DNA of 64,000 nt from contig SSMU01000003.1 of NCBI GenBank assembly GCA_004799545.1, positions 1-64,000 on the forward strand. The letters are read 5' to 3'. The DNA is from Phenylobacterium sp. Lineage in GTDB: Bacteria > Pseudomonadota > Alphaproteobacteria > Caulobacterales > Caulobacteraceae. The notes beneath the pieces are model-generated. The model did no database searches. It was not told where the DNA came from and saw only the letters and a list, made by a program, of their open reading frames with translations. Both the position numbers and the translations under genes were made by a program. Shown piece after piece: positions 34,914 through 43,485 of the stretch (positions are counted from its first letter, which is position 1; every line of letters begins with the position of its first letter).

Positions 34914-35726
34914 CTAGTGCGATAAGAACAACGACGGACGGTCGGAATTCAAGAGCGTCCTCGTCGTTCCACCGAAGATGAATTCCTGCAGGCGCGGATG
35001 GCCGAAGGCCCCGGCCACCAGGATGTCGGCGCCGGCGTCACGGGCGGCGGCCAGCAGGGCGGGCGCCGGATCGCCGGTCTCGGGCAGCAGCACGATCTCG
35101 GCCTTCACGCCTCGGGCGCCGTAGTAGGATTGCAGGCGGCTGGGATCGAAGGCCCGCGAGCTGGCCTTGGGCGCGGCCAGGATCACCGCCGTCTTGGCCT
35201 TCTCCAGGAGCGGCAGGGCCAGGCGCGCGGCGCGCGAGGCCTCCTTGCCGCCGTCCCAGGCGACCGCCACCACGCCGCCGATCTTCAGGCCGTCGCGGGC
35301 GATCAGCACGGGGCGCTGCTCGTCGGCCAGCACCTGTTGGAAGGCCTCGCCCAGCGGCCCGCGGCCGCGCGCCGGGTCGCTGGTGAACACCACCACGTCG
35401 GAGAGCCGGCTCTCCGCCGAGAGCCCCGCCCACACCGGGGTCTGCAGGCTGACCAGCTGTTTCTTGGCGTAGCCGCAGGCGTCCATCACCGCGCGCGCCG
35501 CCTTCTCGCCGGCCTGGGCGGCTTCCTTCAGGGTCTCGAGCGCGGTGGTCTGCACCCCGCCCATGAACCCCTCGCCCATCCAGGGCATGACGTCGGCCAC
35601 GTCGGCCGGCGTGTAGACGCCCGACAGCTCGGCCCCGAACGGCTCGGCCAAGAGCGCCGCGGCCTCTACCGCCGCACGGTCCCCCTGCCCGCCCGACAGC
35701 GGCGTCATGATGCGCGCCCAGCTCAT
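34914..35726 (-). CDS. Universal stress protein (UspA family, tandem type)
   Basis: 270 residues. The C-terminal half has the Usp fold: GVVAVAWDGGKEASRAARLALPLL, GVKAEIVLLPETGDP, GADILVAGAFGHPRLQEFIFGGTTRTLL with the G-x2-G-x9-G(S/T) ATP-loop variant. The N-terminal half is a degenerate second domain. Such cytoplasmic proteins help survival under stress; some bind ATP. Divergent from the HD-domain gene. Confidence 0.88.
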   Translation of the reverse strand: MSWARIMTPLSGGQGDRAAVEAAALLAEPFGAELSGVYTPADVADVMPWMGEGFMGGVQTTALETLKEAAQAGEKAARAVMDACGYAKKQLVSLQTPVWAGLSAESRLSDVVVFTSDPARGRGPLGEAFQQVLADEQRPVLIARDGLKIGGVVAVAWDGGKEASRAARLALPLLEKAKTAVILAAPKASSRAFDPSRLQSYYGARGVKAEIVLLPETGDPAPALLAAARDAGADILVAGAFGHPRLQEFIFGGTTRTLLNSDRPSLFLSH

Positions 35727-35831
35727 CCCGTCGTCCTTCGCGTGACCTTTCGAACCAAGACCCTATGCTCACATTGATCTTCGTCAGGACATGCGCCAGT
35801 CCCTGATCTGAACATTGGAGGGAATGCGTCG

Positions 35832-36476
35832 GTGAGGAAAGGGCTGCGTCGCGGCAAGCCGGAGCCCCGCGCCTGGCAGAGGATGCTGTCGGGCCGCCGG
35901 CTCGACCTGCTCGACCCCTCGCCGATGGACATCGAGATCGAGGACATCGCCCACGGCCTGGCCCGCGTAGCGCGCTGGAACGGCCAGACGATCGGCGAGC
36001 ACGCCTTCTCCGTCGCCCAGCACTGCCTGGTGGTCGAGGAGATCATGGCCCACGTGCGGCCCGAGGTGGAGCCGCGCTGGCGGCTGGCGGCCCTGCTGCA
36101 CGACGCGCCCGAGTACGTGATCGGCGACATGATCTCACCCTTCAAGGCCGCGCTCGGGGTGGATTATCGCACCTTCGAGGACATGCTGGAGACCGCCATC
36201 CATGTCCGCTTCGGCCTGCCCGCCACGACGCCCGCCGACATCAAGGCGCTGATCAAGCTGGCCGACCGGGCCTGCGCCTTCTTCGAGGCGATCCAGCTGG
36301 CCGGCTTCAGCCACGAGGAGGCGCTGGAGATCTTCGGCGCGCCGCCGGTGGGCTACAGCCTGCACATCGAGCCGCAACCGGCGTCCGTCGCCCAGGAGCG
36401 GTATATCCACCGCTACGACGTGCTCTCCGAAGCCGCCGGCTACCGGGGCACGGACGTGGCTTTCGATACGGAGTGA
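35832..36476 (+). CDS. HD-domain phosphohydrolase (YfbR-like)
   Basis: 214 residues, GTG start behind GGAGGG. HD residues are seen in IGEHAFSVAQHCLVV and AALLHDAPEYVIGDM, with a later KLADRACAFFEA; this order fits 5'-deoxynucleotidase YfbR-type proteins. It would dephosphorylate nucleoside monophosphates, though the substrate is a guess. It is first in a tight three-gene group with a tyrosine/dual-specificity phosphatase and a NUDIX protein. Confidence 0.82.
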   Translation: MRKGLRRGKPEPRAWQRMLSGRRLDLLDPSPMDIEIEDIAHGLARVARWNGQTIGEHAFSVAQHCLVVEEIMAHVRPEVEPRWRLAALLHDAPEYVIGDMISPFKAALGVDYRTFEDMLETAIHVRFGLPATTPADIKALIKLADRACAFFEAIQLAGFSHEEALEIFGAPPVGYSLHIEPQPASVAQERYIHRYDVLSEAAGYRGTDVAFDTE

Positions 36477-36480
36477 AGCG

Positions 36481-36993
36481 TTGCAGCTGATCGTCTGCGG
36501 ACTGGCTGACGTGGAGCCGCTGATCGCGGCCCGGCGGCCGTCGCACATGATCACCCTGCTCGATCCCGCCAGCATGATCGAGACGCCCGCCGGCCTCGCG
36601 CCGGAGCGCCACCTGCGGCTGGGCGTCAACGACATCAGCGAGCCGATGGAGGCGATGATCCTGCCCGACGAGGACATGGTCCGCCGGATCCTCGCCTTTG
36701 GCCGCACCTGGGACGGGCGCGAGCCGATGCTGATCCATTGCTGGGCCGGGATCAGCCGCTCGACGGCGACGGCCTTCGTGCTGGCCTGCGAGCGCAGTCC
36801 CGAGACCGACGAGCGCGACATCGCCCGCGCCCTGCGCCAGGCCGCTCCGCACGCCGCCCCGAACCGCCGGATCGTGGCCCTGGCCGACGAGCTGATGGAC
36901 CGCGGCGGCCGCATGGTCGCGGCCGTCGACGCCATGAGCGCCTACGACGTCACCGCGCCCGAAGCCTTCGACTTCCCCGCCCGCCACCCATGA
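36481..36993 (+). CDS. Dual-specificity/tyrosine phosphatase-like protein
   Basis: 170 residues, TTG start five bases after the HD gene stop. The P-loop HCWAGISRSTA is the CX5R phosphatase signature with catalytic cysteine; the acid loop is probably in NDISEPM. Small enzymes of this type act on phosphotyrosine, phosphoinositides or RNA ends. Its stop overlaps the next start by 4 bp. Located within an operon of nucleotide-type hydrolases. Confidence 0.85.
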   Translation: MQLIVCGLADVEPLIAARRPSHMITLLDPASMIETPAGLAPERHLRLGVNDISEPMEAMILPDEDMVRRILAFGRTWDGREPMLIHCWAGISRSTATAFVLACERSPETDERDIARALRQAAPHAAPNRRIVALADELMDRGGRMVAAVDAMSAYDVTAPEAFDFPARHP

Positions 36994-37988
36994 GCCCGCC
37001 GGACACGCCCTTCTCCGCCCCGGCCCCCGACCCGGCCGTCGTGATCGGCCTCTCGGCGGTGGTGGTCGCCATCGCCGAGGGCGAGGCCGAGGTGCTGACC
37101 GTGCGGCCGCCCAACTCCGACCTGGAGGGCCTGCCCTTCGGCCCCTTCGATCCCGGCGGCCACCGCACCTTCGAGCTGGCCATGCGCGCCTTCGTGACCG
37201 AGCAGACGCGGTTCAACCTGGGCTACGTCGAGCAACTCTACACCTTCGGCGACAAGGGCCGCGACGCGCCGCTGGCCGACATGGGGGCCGCGTCGCCCGC
37301 TTCCCGCGTGCTCTCGGTGGGCTACCTGGCCCTGGCCCCGGCCGCCGTCGACACCCACGCCCCGCACACCCAGTGGCGGCCCTGGTCGCGGTTCTTCCCC
37401 TACGAGGATTGGCGAGCCGGGCGGCCGGGGGCGCTTGGCCCGATCGCCGAGGCCCTGCGGCGCTGGGCCGAGCGCGGCGCCGACGCCCCGCAGCGGATGG
37501 CCCGCATGCGCCTGGCCTTCGCCCTCGACGGCGCGCCGTGGAACGAGGAGCGGGTGCTGGAGCGCTATGAGCTGCTCTATGAGGCGGGCCTCGCGCCGGA
37601 AGCCGTCCGCGACCGTGGCGAGGGCCAGGCCCTGCCCGCTCCCCTCGCCGCCGCGGTGGGCGAGGCGATGTTCTCCGACCACCGCCGCATCCTGGCGACC
37701 GCCGTCTCGCGGTTGCGCGGCAAGCTCAAGTACCGGCCGGTGATCTTCGAGCTGATGCCCGAGGCGTTCACGCTCTCGGCTCTGCAGCGCGCCGTCGAGG
37801 CCATCGCCGGCGTCGCCCTGCACAAGCAGAACTTCCGCCGCGCCCTGGAGCGCGCCGACCTGGTCGAAGGTCTCGGCCGCATGGACGCCGACACCGGCGG
37901 CCGCCCCGCCGAGCTGTTCCGCTTCCGGAGAGAGCTGCTGAGCGCGCGCCCGGTCTCGGGGCTGAGCCTGCCACTGCTGAGAGATTGA
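36990..37988 (+). CDS. NUDIX-fold protein with NrtR-like C-terminal winged helix
   Basis: 332 residues from the ATG that overlaps the previous stop. Residues about 15-150 have the NUDIX-like fold (AVVVAIAEGEAEVLTVRP, FDPGGHRTFELAMRAFVTEQT, FGDKGRDAPLA) but the Nudix box is degenerate. The C-terminal KLKYRPVIFELMPEAFTLSALQRAVEAIAG, LHKQNFRRAL and GRPAELFRF are typical of NrtR-type regulators of NAD metabolism. It could be a sensor of a nucleotide such as ADP-ribose rather than an enzyme. Target genes are unknown. Confidence 0.78.
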   Translation: MSPPDTPFSAPAPDPAVVIGLSAVVVAIAEGEAEVLTVRPPNSDLEGLPFGPFDPGGHRTFELAMRAFVTEQTRFNLGYVEQLYTFGDKGRDAPLADMGAASPASRVLSVGYLALAPAAVDTHAPHTQWRPWSRFFPYEDWRAGRPGALGPIAEALRRWAERGADAPQRMARMRLAFALDGAPWNEERVLERYELLYEAGLAPEAVRDRGEGQALPAPLAAAVGEAMFSDHRRILATAVSRLRGKLKYRPVIFELMPEAFTLSALQRAVEAIAGVALHKQNFRRALERADLVEGLGRMDADTGGRPAELFRFRRELLSARPVSGLSLPLLRD

Positions 37989-37991
37989 TTT

Positions 37992-38127
37992 CCCTCCCCT
38001 TCATGGGGAGGGTGGCCTTCGCGCAGCGAAGGACGGGTGGGGAGCTCACGATCAGGCTCAGGGCTTGGACCTCTATTCCCCACCCCGCGCGCCTTCGGCG
38101 CGTCGACCCTCCCCATGAAGGGGAGGG
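37992..38127. repeat. Compound palindromic element (REPIN-like), copy 2
   Basis: A 21-bp sequence CCCTCCCCTTCATGGGGAGGG at 37992 (to 38012) returns as its exact reverse complement at 38107-38127, so the element has inverted outer ends. Inner hairpins CCTTCGC/GCGAAGG (38016-38032) and GCGCGCCTTCGGCGCG (about 38088-38102) fill the space. It lies between two convergent genes and may serve as a two-way terminator. Confidence 0.8.
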
Positions 38128-38131
38128 AAAG

Positions 38132-39037
38132 CTAGGCGGCCTTCTTCGCCTCGCCCGCGACCTGCCGCGCCGCCCACGCCGCCTTGATCTCGGTGCTCGT
38201 CTCGCGGCTGCCGTCGGGGCTCCAGCCGGGCGGGCCGAACAGCCAGCCGAGGGCGTGGCGGGGCCTGCGGACGAGGTCCTGGGCGATGGCGATCCATTCG
38301 TGGAAGGCGACGCGGACGATGTTGAAGGTGCCGAGGTTCTTCACCAGGCCGTAGCGGCAGGGCTCCTCGTCCAGCTCCGGCTGGAAGCTGCCGAACATCC
38401 GGTCCCAGATGATCAGGATGCCGGCGTAGTTGCGGTCGAGGTAGCGCGGGTTGCGGGCATGGTGCACCCGGTGGTGCGATGGCGTGTTGAACACCGCCTC
38501 GATCGGGGCCGGCAGCCGGCGGATCGTCTCGGTGTGGATCCAGTACTGGTAGACCAGGCTGATGCCCTTCTCGATCGCCACCATGGCCGGCGGGAAGCCC
38601 AGGAACGACAGCGGCAGCCAGAGCAGCCAGGTCCCCGCCACCCCGCCGGTCCAGGTCTGCCGCAGCGCCGTCGAGAGGTTGTAGTGCTGGCTCGAGTGGT
38701 GGTTGACGTGGCTGGCCCACCAGAAGCGCCGCTCGTGGCTCAGCCGGTGGAACCAGTAGTAGGTCATGTCCTCCAGCAGGAAGACCGCGATCCAGGCCCA
38801 CACAGCGGTCATCGGGATCGTGAAGATGCGGTGGTGATAGACCCACACCGCCGCCGCGAAGCTGGCCCCCGCCGTCAGCACGCCGGCCACCGTCGAGCCC
38901 AGGCCCATGAACAGGGAAACCGCGGTGTCCTTGGTCTCGTAGCGCGCCTCGACCTTGTTCAGTCGGGCCAGCACGATCTCCAGGATCACCGTCAGGATGA
39001 AGAACGGGGTCGCCAGGGTGACCGGATCGAAGCTCAT
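38132..39037 (-). CDS. Fatty acid hydroxylase/sterol desaturase family membrane protein
   Basis: 301 residues, about four membrane segments. The di-iron histidine clusters are all present: HRLSH, then ASHVNHHSSQHYN, and SHHRVHH near residue 190, with the later AGILIIWDRMFGSF. Such enzymes hydroxylate or desaturate lipids using oxygen; carotenoid, sterol-like or fatty acyl substrates are possible. It overlaps the upstream small gene by 4 bp. Confidence 0.9.
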   Translation of the reverse strand: MSFDPVTLATPFFILTVILEIVLARLNKVEARYETKDTAVSLFMGLGSTVAGVLTAGASFAAAVWVYHHRIFTIPMTAVWAWIAVFLLEDMTYYWFHRLSHERRFWWASHVNHHSSQHYNLSTALRQTWTGGVAGTWLLWLPLSFLGFPPAMVAIEKGISLVYQYWIHTETIRRLPAPIEAVFNTPSHHRVHHARNPRYLDRNYAGILIIWDRMFGSFQPELDEEPCRYGLVKNLGTFNIVRVAFHEWIAIAQDLVRRPRHALGWLFGPPGWSPDGSRETSTEIKAAWAARQVAGEAKKAA

Positions 39038-39423
39038 GCGGCGAGGTCCTTGGGCGGCCAGGCGTCCAGCGCGATCACCGCCCGGGGCGCGGCCACATCG
39101 GCGATCTTGAGGGTGATCCGGCCGTCGCGCAGCGCCGCGGCGGCGGCCTCAGCCCAGGGGATCTGGCGGGTGGTGTAGCCGTCGCCAAGCCGGCTCAGCA
39201 CCAGCGCCTCGGCGCCGGACCTAGCCAGCGCGCCGGTCCCGTCGGTCGCCACCCAGACGGCCTCGATCGTCCGCTCCGGGAAGTCCTCGGCGAACAGGGC
39301 GCGGGCCCGGGCCTCGTCGAGCGGCGCCTGCGGCCGGGCGATCTTCGCCCAGGCGGCCAGGGCCACCATCGCCGCCACGGCGAGGGCGGAGACCGCCACC
39401 TGAATCAGAAACGCTGCGTTCAA
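39034..39423 (-). CDS. Small membrane-anchored hypothetical protein
   Basis: 129 residues with one N-terminal membrane helix (about 5-26) and a soluble domain ending DAWPPKDLAA. The pattern ARALFAEDFPERTIEAVWVATDGTGALA is seen beside fatty acid hydroxylase genes in relatives as far as I can recall, so it may assist that enzyme; this is inference from the 4-bp overlap only. Confidence 0.7.
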   Translation of the reverse strand: MNAAFLIQVAVSALAVAAMVALAAWAKIARPQAPLDEARARALFAEDFPERTIEAVWVATDGTGALARSGAEALVLSRLGDGYTTRQIPWAEAAAAALRDGRITLKIADVAAPRAVIALDAWPPKDLAA

Positions 39424-39478
39424 AGCTGTCCGCCTCCCCGCGTTATGTCGCGAGCCGGGGCCGACGGGTCAAGGAAAA

Positions 39479-39503
39479 GCCCTCCCCGGCAACCGGAGAG
39501 GGC
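39479..39503 (-). terminator. Intrinsic terminator downstream of porin gene
   Basis: The minus strand folds GCCCTCTCCGG...CCGGGGAGGGC (one bulged pair) and is followed by TTTTCCTT. It lies about 80 bp after the porin stop codon, with copy B of the GTGG repeat between. Confidence 0.65.
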
Positions 39504-39539
39504 TGATCCGTCGCGCTATTCTTGGTCGCGCAGCCGGAC

Positions 39540-39562
39540 GCAAAGGTGGTTTCCACTTTTGC
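39540..39562. repeat. GCAAAA-GTGG hairpin repeat, copy B
   Basis: GCAAAGGTGG/CCACTTTTGC inverted repeat; with flanks it matches 33598-33649 over about 50 bp. It lies 19 bp after the porin stop. Confidence 0.7.
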
Positions 39563-39581
39563 TGGCTGTCGCTCCGAACGC

Positions 39582-40163
39582 CTAGAATTTATACGCGTAG
39601 GCGATCGACCAGACGTCGGCGTGGTCGCTGGAGCCGTGGGTGAACTCCTCGCGGGTGTAGTCGGCGCGCACGCCGTTCTTGGCGTCCCAGTGGTACTGGG
39701 CGCCGACGCCATAGTTCCAGGAATCGCCGTTGGCCCCGGCCGAGAGGCCGCTGGCTGTCCCGCCGACCCCCGACACGGTCACGTCGTTGACCGTGCCCCT
39801 GGTGTGGCCGTAGCCGACGCGGGCCAGCAGGTCCCACTGGGTGTTCAGCGGCAGGAAGCCCACGCCGTAGATCGCCTCCTGGTGCTGCAGCTTGGCCTTG
39901 CCGGTCACCTCGGCGCCATTGACGGTGGTGTCGAAGCTGTCGCCCTTCACCCCGCCGGCCAGCTCGCCTTCCACGCCCAGCCAGTTGTTGAACCGGTAGC
40001 CGAGCCGGCCCTGGATCGCGCCGAGATTGACGTTGTCGAGATGGGTGTCGTCGTAGCCGAGGGTCGCATAGACGCCGGTCGGCGGCGCGGTCTGGGCCGC
40101 CGCGATGGCGGGGACGGCGCAGGCGAGAACGGCGGCCGAGGCCGCGAACATGACAGCTTTCAT
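39582..40163 (-). CDS. Small outer-membrane beta-barrel protein (porin family)
   Basis: 193 residues. Sec signal peptide AVMFAASAAVLACAVPAIAAAQ (cut near residue 23), then alternating beta-strands: GVYATLGYDDTH, IQGRLGYRFNNWLGVEGELAGG, WDLLARVGYGHTRG, SWNYGVGAQYHWD, GVRADYTREEF, and a terminal aromatic YAYKF as required for barrel assembly. Length fits an eight-strand barrel. ATG at 40163 is chosen since the upstream extension has no signal character. Confidence 0.85.
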   Translation of the reverse strand: MKAVMFAASAAVLACAVPAIAAAQTAPPTGVYATLGYDDTHLDNVNLGAIQGRLGYRFNNWLGVEGELAGGVKGDSFDTTVNGAEVTGKAKLQHQEAIYGVGFLPLNTQWDLLARVGYGHTRGTVNDVTVSGVGGTASGLSAGANGDSWNYGVGAQYHWDAKNGVRADYTREEFTHGSSDHADVWSIAYAYKF

Positions 40164-40356
40164 GGGGTGGAAACTCCTACTCAAACACTCGCGAACAGCT
40201 CCCCAGCACCCGCAGGTGACCTCCAACACCGGCGGCTTTGGGTTGGTTCTTGGGCCAAGCTTTGTTCGGCATGTATCTGTGGCCCTACGGCCACAGGGCT
40301 GATGACCGAACCCCGCCCCGTGCTATCAGTCGCCGCTCGTCAGTCGGAGACCCGCC

Positions 40357-41472
40357 TTGCCGGACGCCGTGATCGCCGCCACCGGGCTCTACACCCCGCC
40401 CCACAGCCTCTCGAACGAGGAGCTGGTCGAGACCTTCAACGCCTATGTGGCGCGCTTCAACGCCGGCAACGCCGAGGCCATCGGCGCGGGCCAGATCGAG
40501 GCGCTGATCCCCTCCTCCGCCGAGTTCATCGAGAAGGCCTCGGGCATCAGGTCCCGCTTCGTGGTCGACAAGACCGGCCTGGTCGATCCCGAGCTGATGC
40601 GCCCGAACATCCCGGAGCGGTCCAACGAGGCCCTGTCGGTGCTGGCCGAGATGGCGGTGGACGCCGCCGACGACGCCCTGGCCCGCTGGGGCAAGCCCGC
40701 CAGCCACATCGACGCGGTGATCTGCGCCGCCTCCAACATGCAGCGCGCCTATCCGGCCATGGCGATCGAGATCCAGAACGCCCTGGGGATCGAGGGCTTC
40801 GCCTTCGACATGAACGTCGCCTGCTCCTCGGCCACCTTCGGGCTGAAGGCGGCCCACGACTTCATCGTCTCCGGCTCGGCCGACGCGGTGCTGGTGGTCA
40901 ATCCGGAGATCTGCTCGGGCCACCTCAACTTCCGCGACCGCGACAGCCACTTCATCTTCGGCGACGTGGCGACGGCGATCATTGTCGAGCGGGCCGACCG
41001 CGCGCTGACCGGCTGGGACATCATCGGCACGCGGCTGAAGACCCAGTTCTCCAACAACATCCGCAACAACTTCGGCTTCCTGAACCGCGCCGCGCCCGAA
41101 GGCGCCGGGGCGAAGGACAAGCTGTTCGTGCAGGAGGGCCGCAAGGTGTTCCGCGAGGTGGTGCCGATGGTCGCCGAGATGATCATCGAGCACGCCGCCG
41201 ACCTGGGCCTCGATCCCACGGGGCTCAAGCGCCTTTGGCTGCATCAGGCCAACATCAACATGAACGAGATGATCGGCCGCCGGGTGCTGGGCCGCGAGCC
41301 GGCGCCGGGCGAGAACGTGATCATCCTCGACGAGTACGCCAACACCTCCTCGGCCGGTTCGATCATCGCCTTCCACAAGGCCAACGACGACTTCGCCCCC
41401 GGCGAGACCGGTCTGATCTGCTCGTTCGGCGCCGGCTACTCCGCCGGCACGGTGTTCGTCAGGAAGCGCTAG
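40357..41472 (+). CDS. Beta-ketoacyl-ACP synthase III family protein
   Basis: 371 residues, TTG start with GGAGA upstream. Thiolase-fold triad: Cys in FDMNVACSSATFG, His in LWLHQANINMNEM, Asn in DEYANTSSAGSIIAFHK. The length and the inserted loop [23 protein letters not shown] set it apart from ordinary FabH (about 320 residues) and fit the longer KAS III group that condenses acyl-CoA with malonyl-ACP in special lipids or polyketide-like products. It stands alone, so it may be the main or an accessory initiator. Confidence 0.9.
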   Translation: MPDAVIAATGLYTPPHSLSNEELVETFNAYVARFNAGNAEAIGAGQIEALIPSSAEFIEKASGIRSRFVVDKTGLVDPELMRPNIPERSNEALSVLAEMAVDAADDALARWGKPASHIDAVICAASNMQRAYPAMAIEIQNALGIEGFAFDMNVACSSATFGLKAAHDFIVSGSADAVLVVNPEICSGHLNFRDRDSHFIFGDVATAIIVERADRALTGWDIIGTRLKTQFSNNIRNNFGFLNRAAPEGAGAKDKLFVQEGRKVFREVVPMVAEMIIEHAADLGLDPTGLKRLWLHQANINMNEMIGRRVLGREPAPGENVIILDEYANTSSAGSIIAFHKANDDFAPGETGLICSFGAGYSAGTVFVRKR

Positions 41473-42655
41473 GCGTCGGCTTCGGGTGCGCCGCCTTCCA
41501 GTCCATGGCGGCGCGGATGCGGCGGGCGACCGCCGGGTGGTCGTAGAAGATCACTTCTTCCAGCCGGCCCGGCGAGTCGTAGCGGTACTCGATGGTCTTC
41601 ACGAGCGCGCGGGCCAGGCCGTCCGGCTCGTTGAAGTTGACCAGGGAGAAGTGGTCGGCCTGCGCCTCGGTGATGCGGATCACCGAGTTGACGATCGGCG
41701 TGCCCAAGAGGCCCAGCACCGCCAGCAGGATGCCCACCACCGGATAGCCCGCCGGGTCGGCCAGGCCGCTCACGCCCTTGGCCCCGGTCAGCCGCAGGAC
41801 GAGCCCGAACAGCCGGTCGACCAGGAACAGGCCGATCAGGGTCACCACGCCCAGCGCGAAGGTCAGCCAACCCCAGTGGCCGAGCACGTAGTGGCCCATC
41901 TCGTGGCCGACCACAGCGCGCACCTCGGCGAGGTCGGCGTCCTTCTTGAACATCACGTCGCTCATGGCGACGCGGGCCGTGCCGAACGCGCCGGCCACGT
42001 TGGCGGAATAGCGGTTCGACTGCTTGGAGCCGTTGTAGATCAGGATCTTGTCCGACGGGACGCCCGCCTGCTTGGCCATGGCGACCACCGTGTCGCGCAT
42101 CGCTCCGGGCGGGGCCGGCGTGTAGGTGTTGAACAGCGGCTCGATGAGAATCGGCTGCAGCACGTTGAAAGCGAAGAAGCCCAGCGTCACCACGCCGGTG
42201 GCCCACAGCCACCAGGTGCGCGGCGCGCGCCGGATCAGCGCATAGACCAGGCTCGCCAGGATCACGAGCAGCACGATCGAGATCACCGCGCCCAGCAGGT
42301 GCTCGGAAAGCCAGCCCGCGAACGGCTGGCTGGTCAGGCCGTAGGACTTCTCCCGCCACCAGCTGGAATAGGCGTCCCAGGGCAGGCCAAGCACCAGTTC
42401 GGCCAGGCTGCTCACCGCGATCACCGCGGCCACCGCAAGCCATGGCCGGGGCTTGCCCCGCTCGACGCCGTTGCGGACCCGCACCAGCACCCCGGATCGC
42501 AGGATGATCAGGGCGACGATCACCGCCACCACGGCGCCCCAGAGCAGCAGCCAATGGCCGCCCTGCGTATAGGCCTTGGCCTTGGCGTGCAGCTCTGGCG
42601 GCAGCTGCGCCAGATAGGCGGCCGTGGCCGCCGCCGGATTGAAACCCTGGATCAT
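41459..42655 (-). CDS. M48 family (Ste24/CAAX-type) membrane metallopeptidase
   Basis: 398 residues with seven or so membrane segments. Zinc motif AVVGHEMGHYVLGH (HExxH) and third ligand in TEAQADHFSLVN. Length and topology fit Ste24-like CAAX prenyl peptidases, which in bacteria cut misfolded or membrane proteins. The product overlaps the KAS III gene by 14 bp, tail to tail. Confidence 0.92.
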   Translation of the reverse strand: MIQGFNPAAATAAYLAQLPPELHAKAKAYTQGGHWLLLWGAVVAVIVALIILRSGVLVRVRNGVERGKPRPWLAVAAVIAVSSLAELVLGLPWDAYSSWWREKSYGLTSQPFAGWLSEHLLGAVISIVLLVILASLVYALIRRAPRTWWLWATGVVTLGFFAFNVLQPILIEPLFNTYTPAPPGAMRDTVVAMAKQAGVPSDKILIYNGSKQSNRYSANVAGAFGTARVAMSDVMFKKDADLAEVRAVVGHEMGHYVLGHWGWLTFALGVVTLIGLFLVDRLFGLVLRLTGAKGVSGLADPAGYPVVGILLAVLGLLGTPIVNSVIRITEAQADHFSLVNFNEPDGLARALVKTIEYRYDSPGRLEEVIFYDHPAVARRIRAAMDWKAAHPKPTPSAS

Positions 42656-42875
42656 CTCAGTTCCCCCGAACCTCGCCGCCAGAAGGCGTGAAATCTGTCC
42701 GACTTGTCACGTGGAAACTCGGTAATGTGACGCTAGCCTCGGCCCTAGACCGATCCGTTCGTCTGAACCGCCTGGCGCCGGCCGACCGCGTGCGCATCTG
42801 GTGACGCCACGCCGATTGCGCAGTCCGCGCGCGGGGCGCTAGGCTCCACGTCGGAGCTGACGTGTCGGGGGGCGC

Positions 42876-43469
42876 GTGGACAGGATGGCGAACAGCATCT
42901 GGCGGGGTGGGGCGTTGATCCTCTGCGCCGGCCTGGCCGGCTGCGGCCAGCCCAGCTGGCGCGATCCGGCCACCGCGAAGGGCACGGCCGCCGTGGCGCC
43001 GGAGGTGATGAAGATCGTCCTCGCCCGCGGCGGCGTCGCCAAGCCCAAGGCGCCCGCCCGGCTGACCACCACCGACCCCGTGCCCCCGCCACCGGCCTGG
43101 GCGGCGAACCTGATCGGCAAGCCGCTCGCCGCCGCCTTCCCGAAGCTCGGTGGCTGCCTCGGCAATACCGACGGGGTGAAGCAGCGCTACGTGGGTCCCG
43201 CTCCTGGCGCGAAGGTGGTCGGCTGGGGGTGGGATCCGGCCCGGGCCAGCGTCGTGCCCCACGTGGTGGTCGTCGACCGCAACGCGGTGATCGCCGGCGC
43301 TGGCGACAGCGGGGCCCGCCGGCTCGACGTGCCGCAGGCCCGCCCGGACATCACCTCCGACCATGCGGGCTGGGAGGTCTATACCCCACTCACCACCGGA
43401 CCGCTGGAGGCCTATGGCGTGCTGGCGGACGGCAAGACCATCTGCAGATTGGGCCACCTTGACCTCTGA
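42876..43469 (+). CDS. Putative lipoprotein
   Basis: 197 residues from GTG (an ATG three codons in is equally possible). Lipoprotein signal ALILCAGLAGC. The mature part contains a Gly/Pro-rich linker and a domain with VVVVDRNAVIAGAGDSG and a pair of cysteines (GGCLGNTDGV, KTICRLGH). No name recognised. It ends 16 bp before the next start. Confidence 0.72.
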   Translation: MDRMANSIWRGGALILCAGLAGCGQPSWRDPATAKGTAAVAPEVMKIVLARGGVAKPKAPARLTTTDPVPPPPAWAANLIGKPLAAAFPKLGGCLGNTDGVKQRYVGPAPGAKVVGWGWDPARASVVPHVVVVDRNAVIAGAGDSGARRLDVPQARPDITSDHAGWEVYTPLTTGPLEAYGVLADGKTICRLGHLDL

Positions 43470-43485
43470 ACGCACCGTGGCCGGG

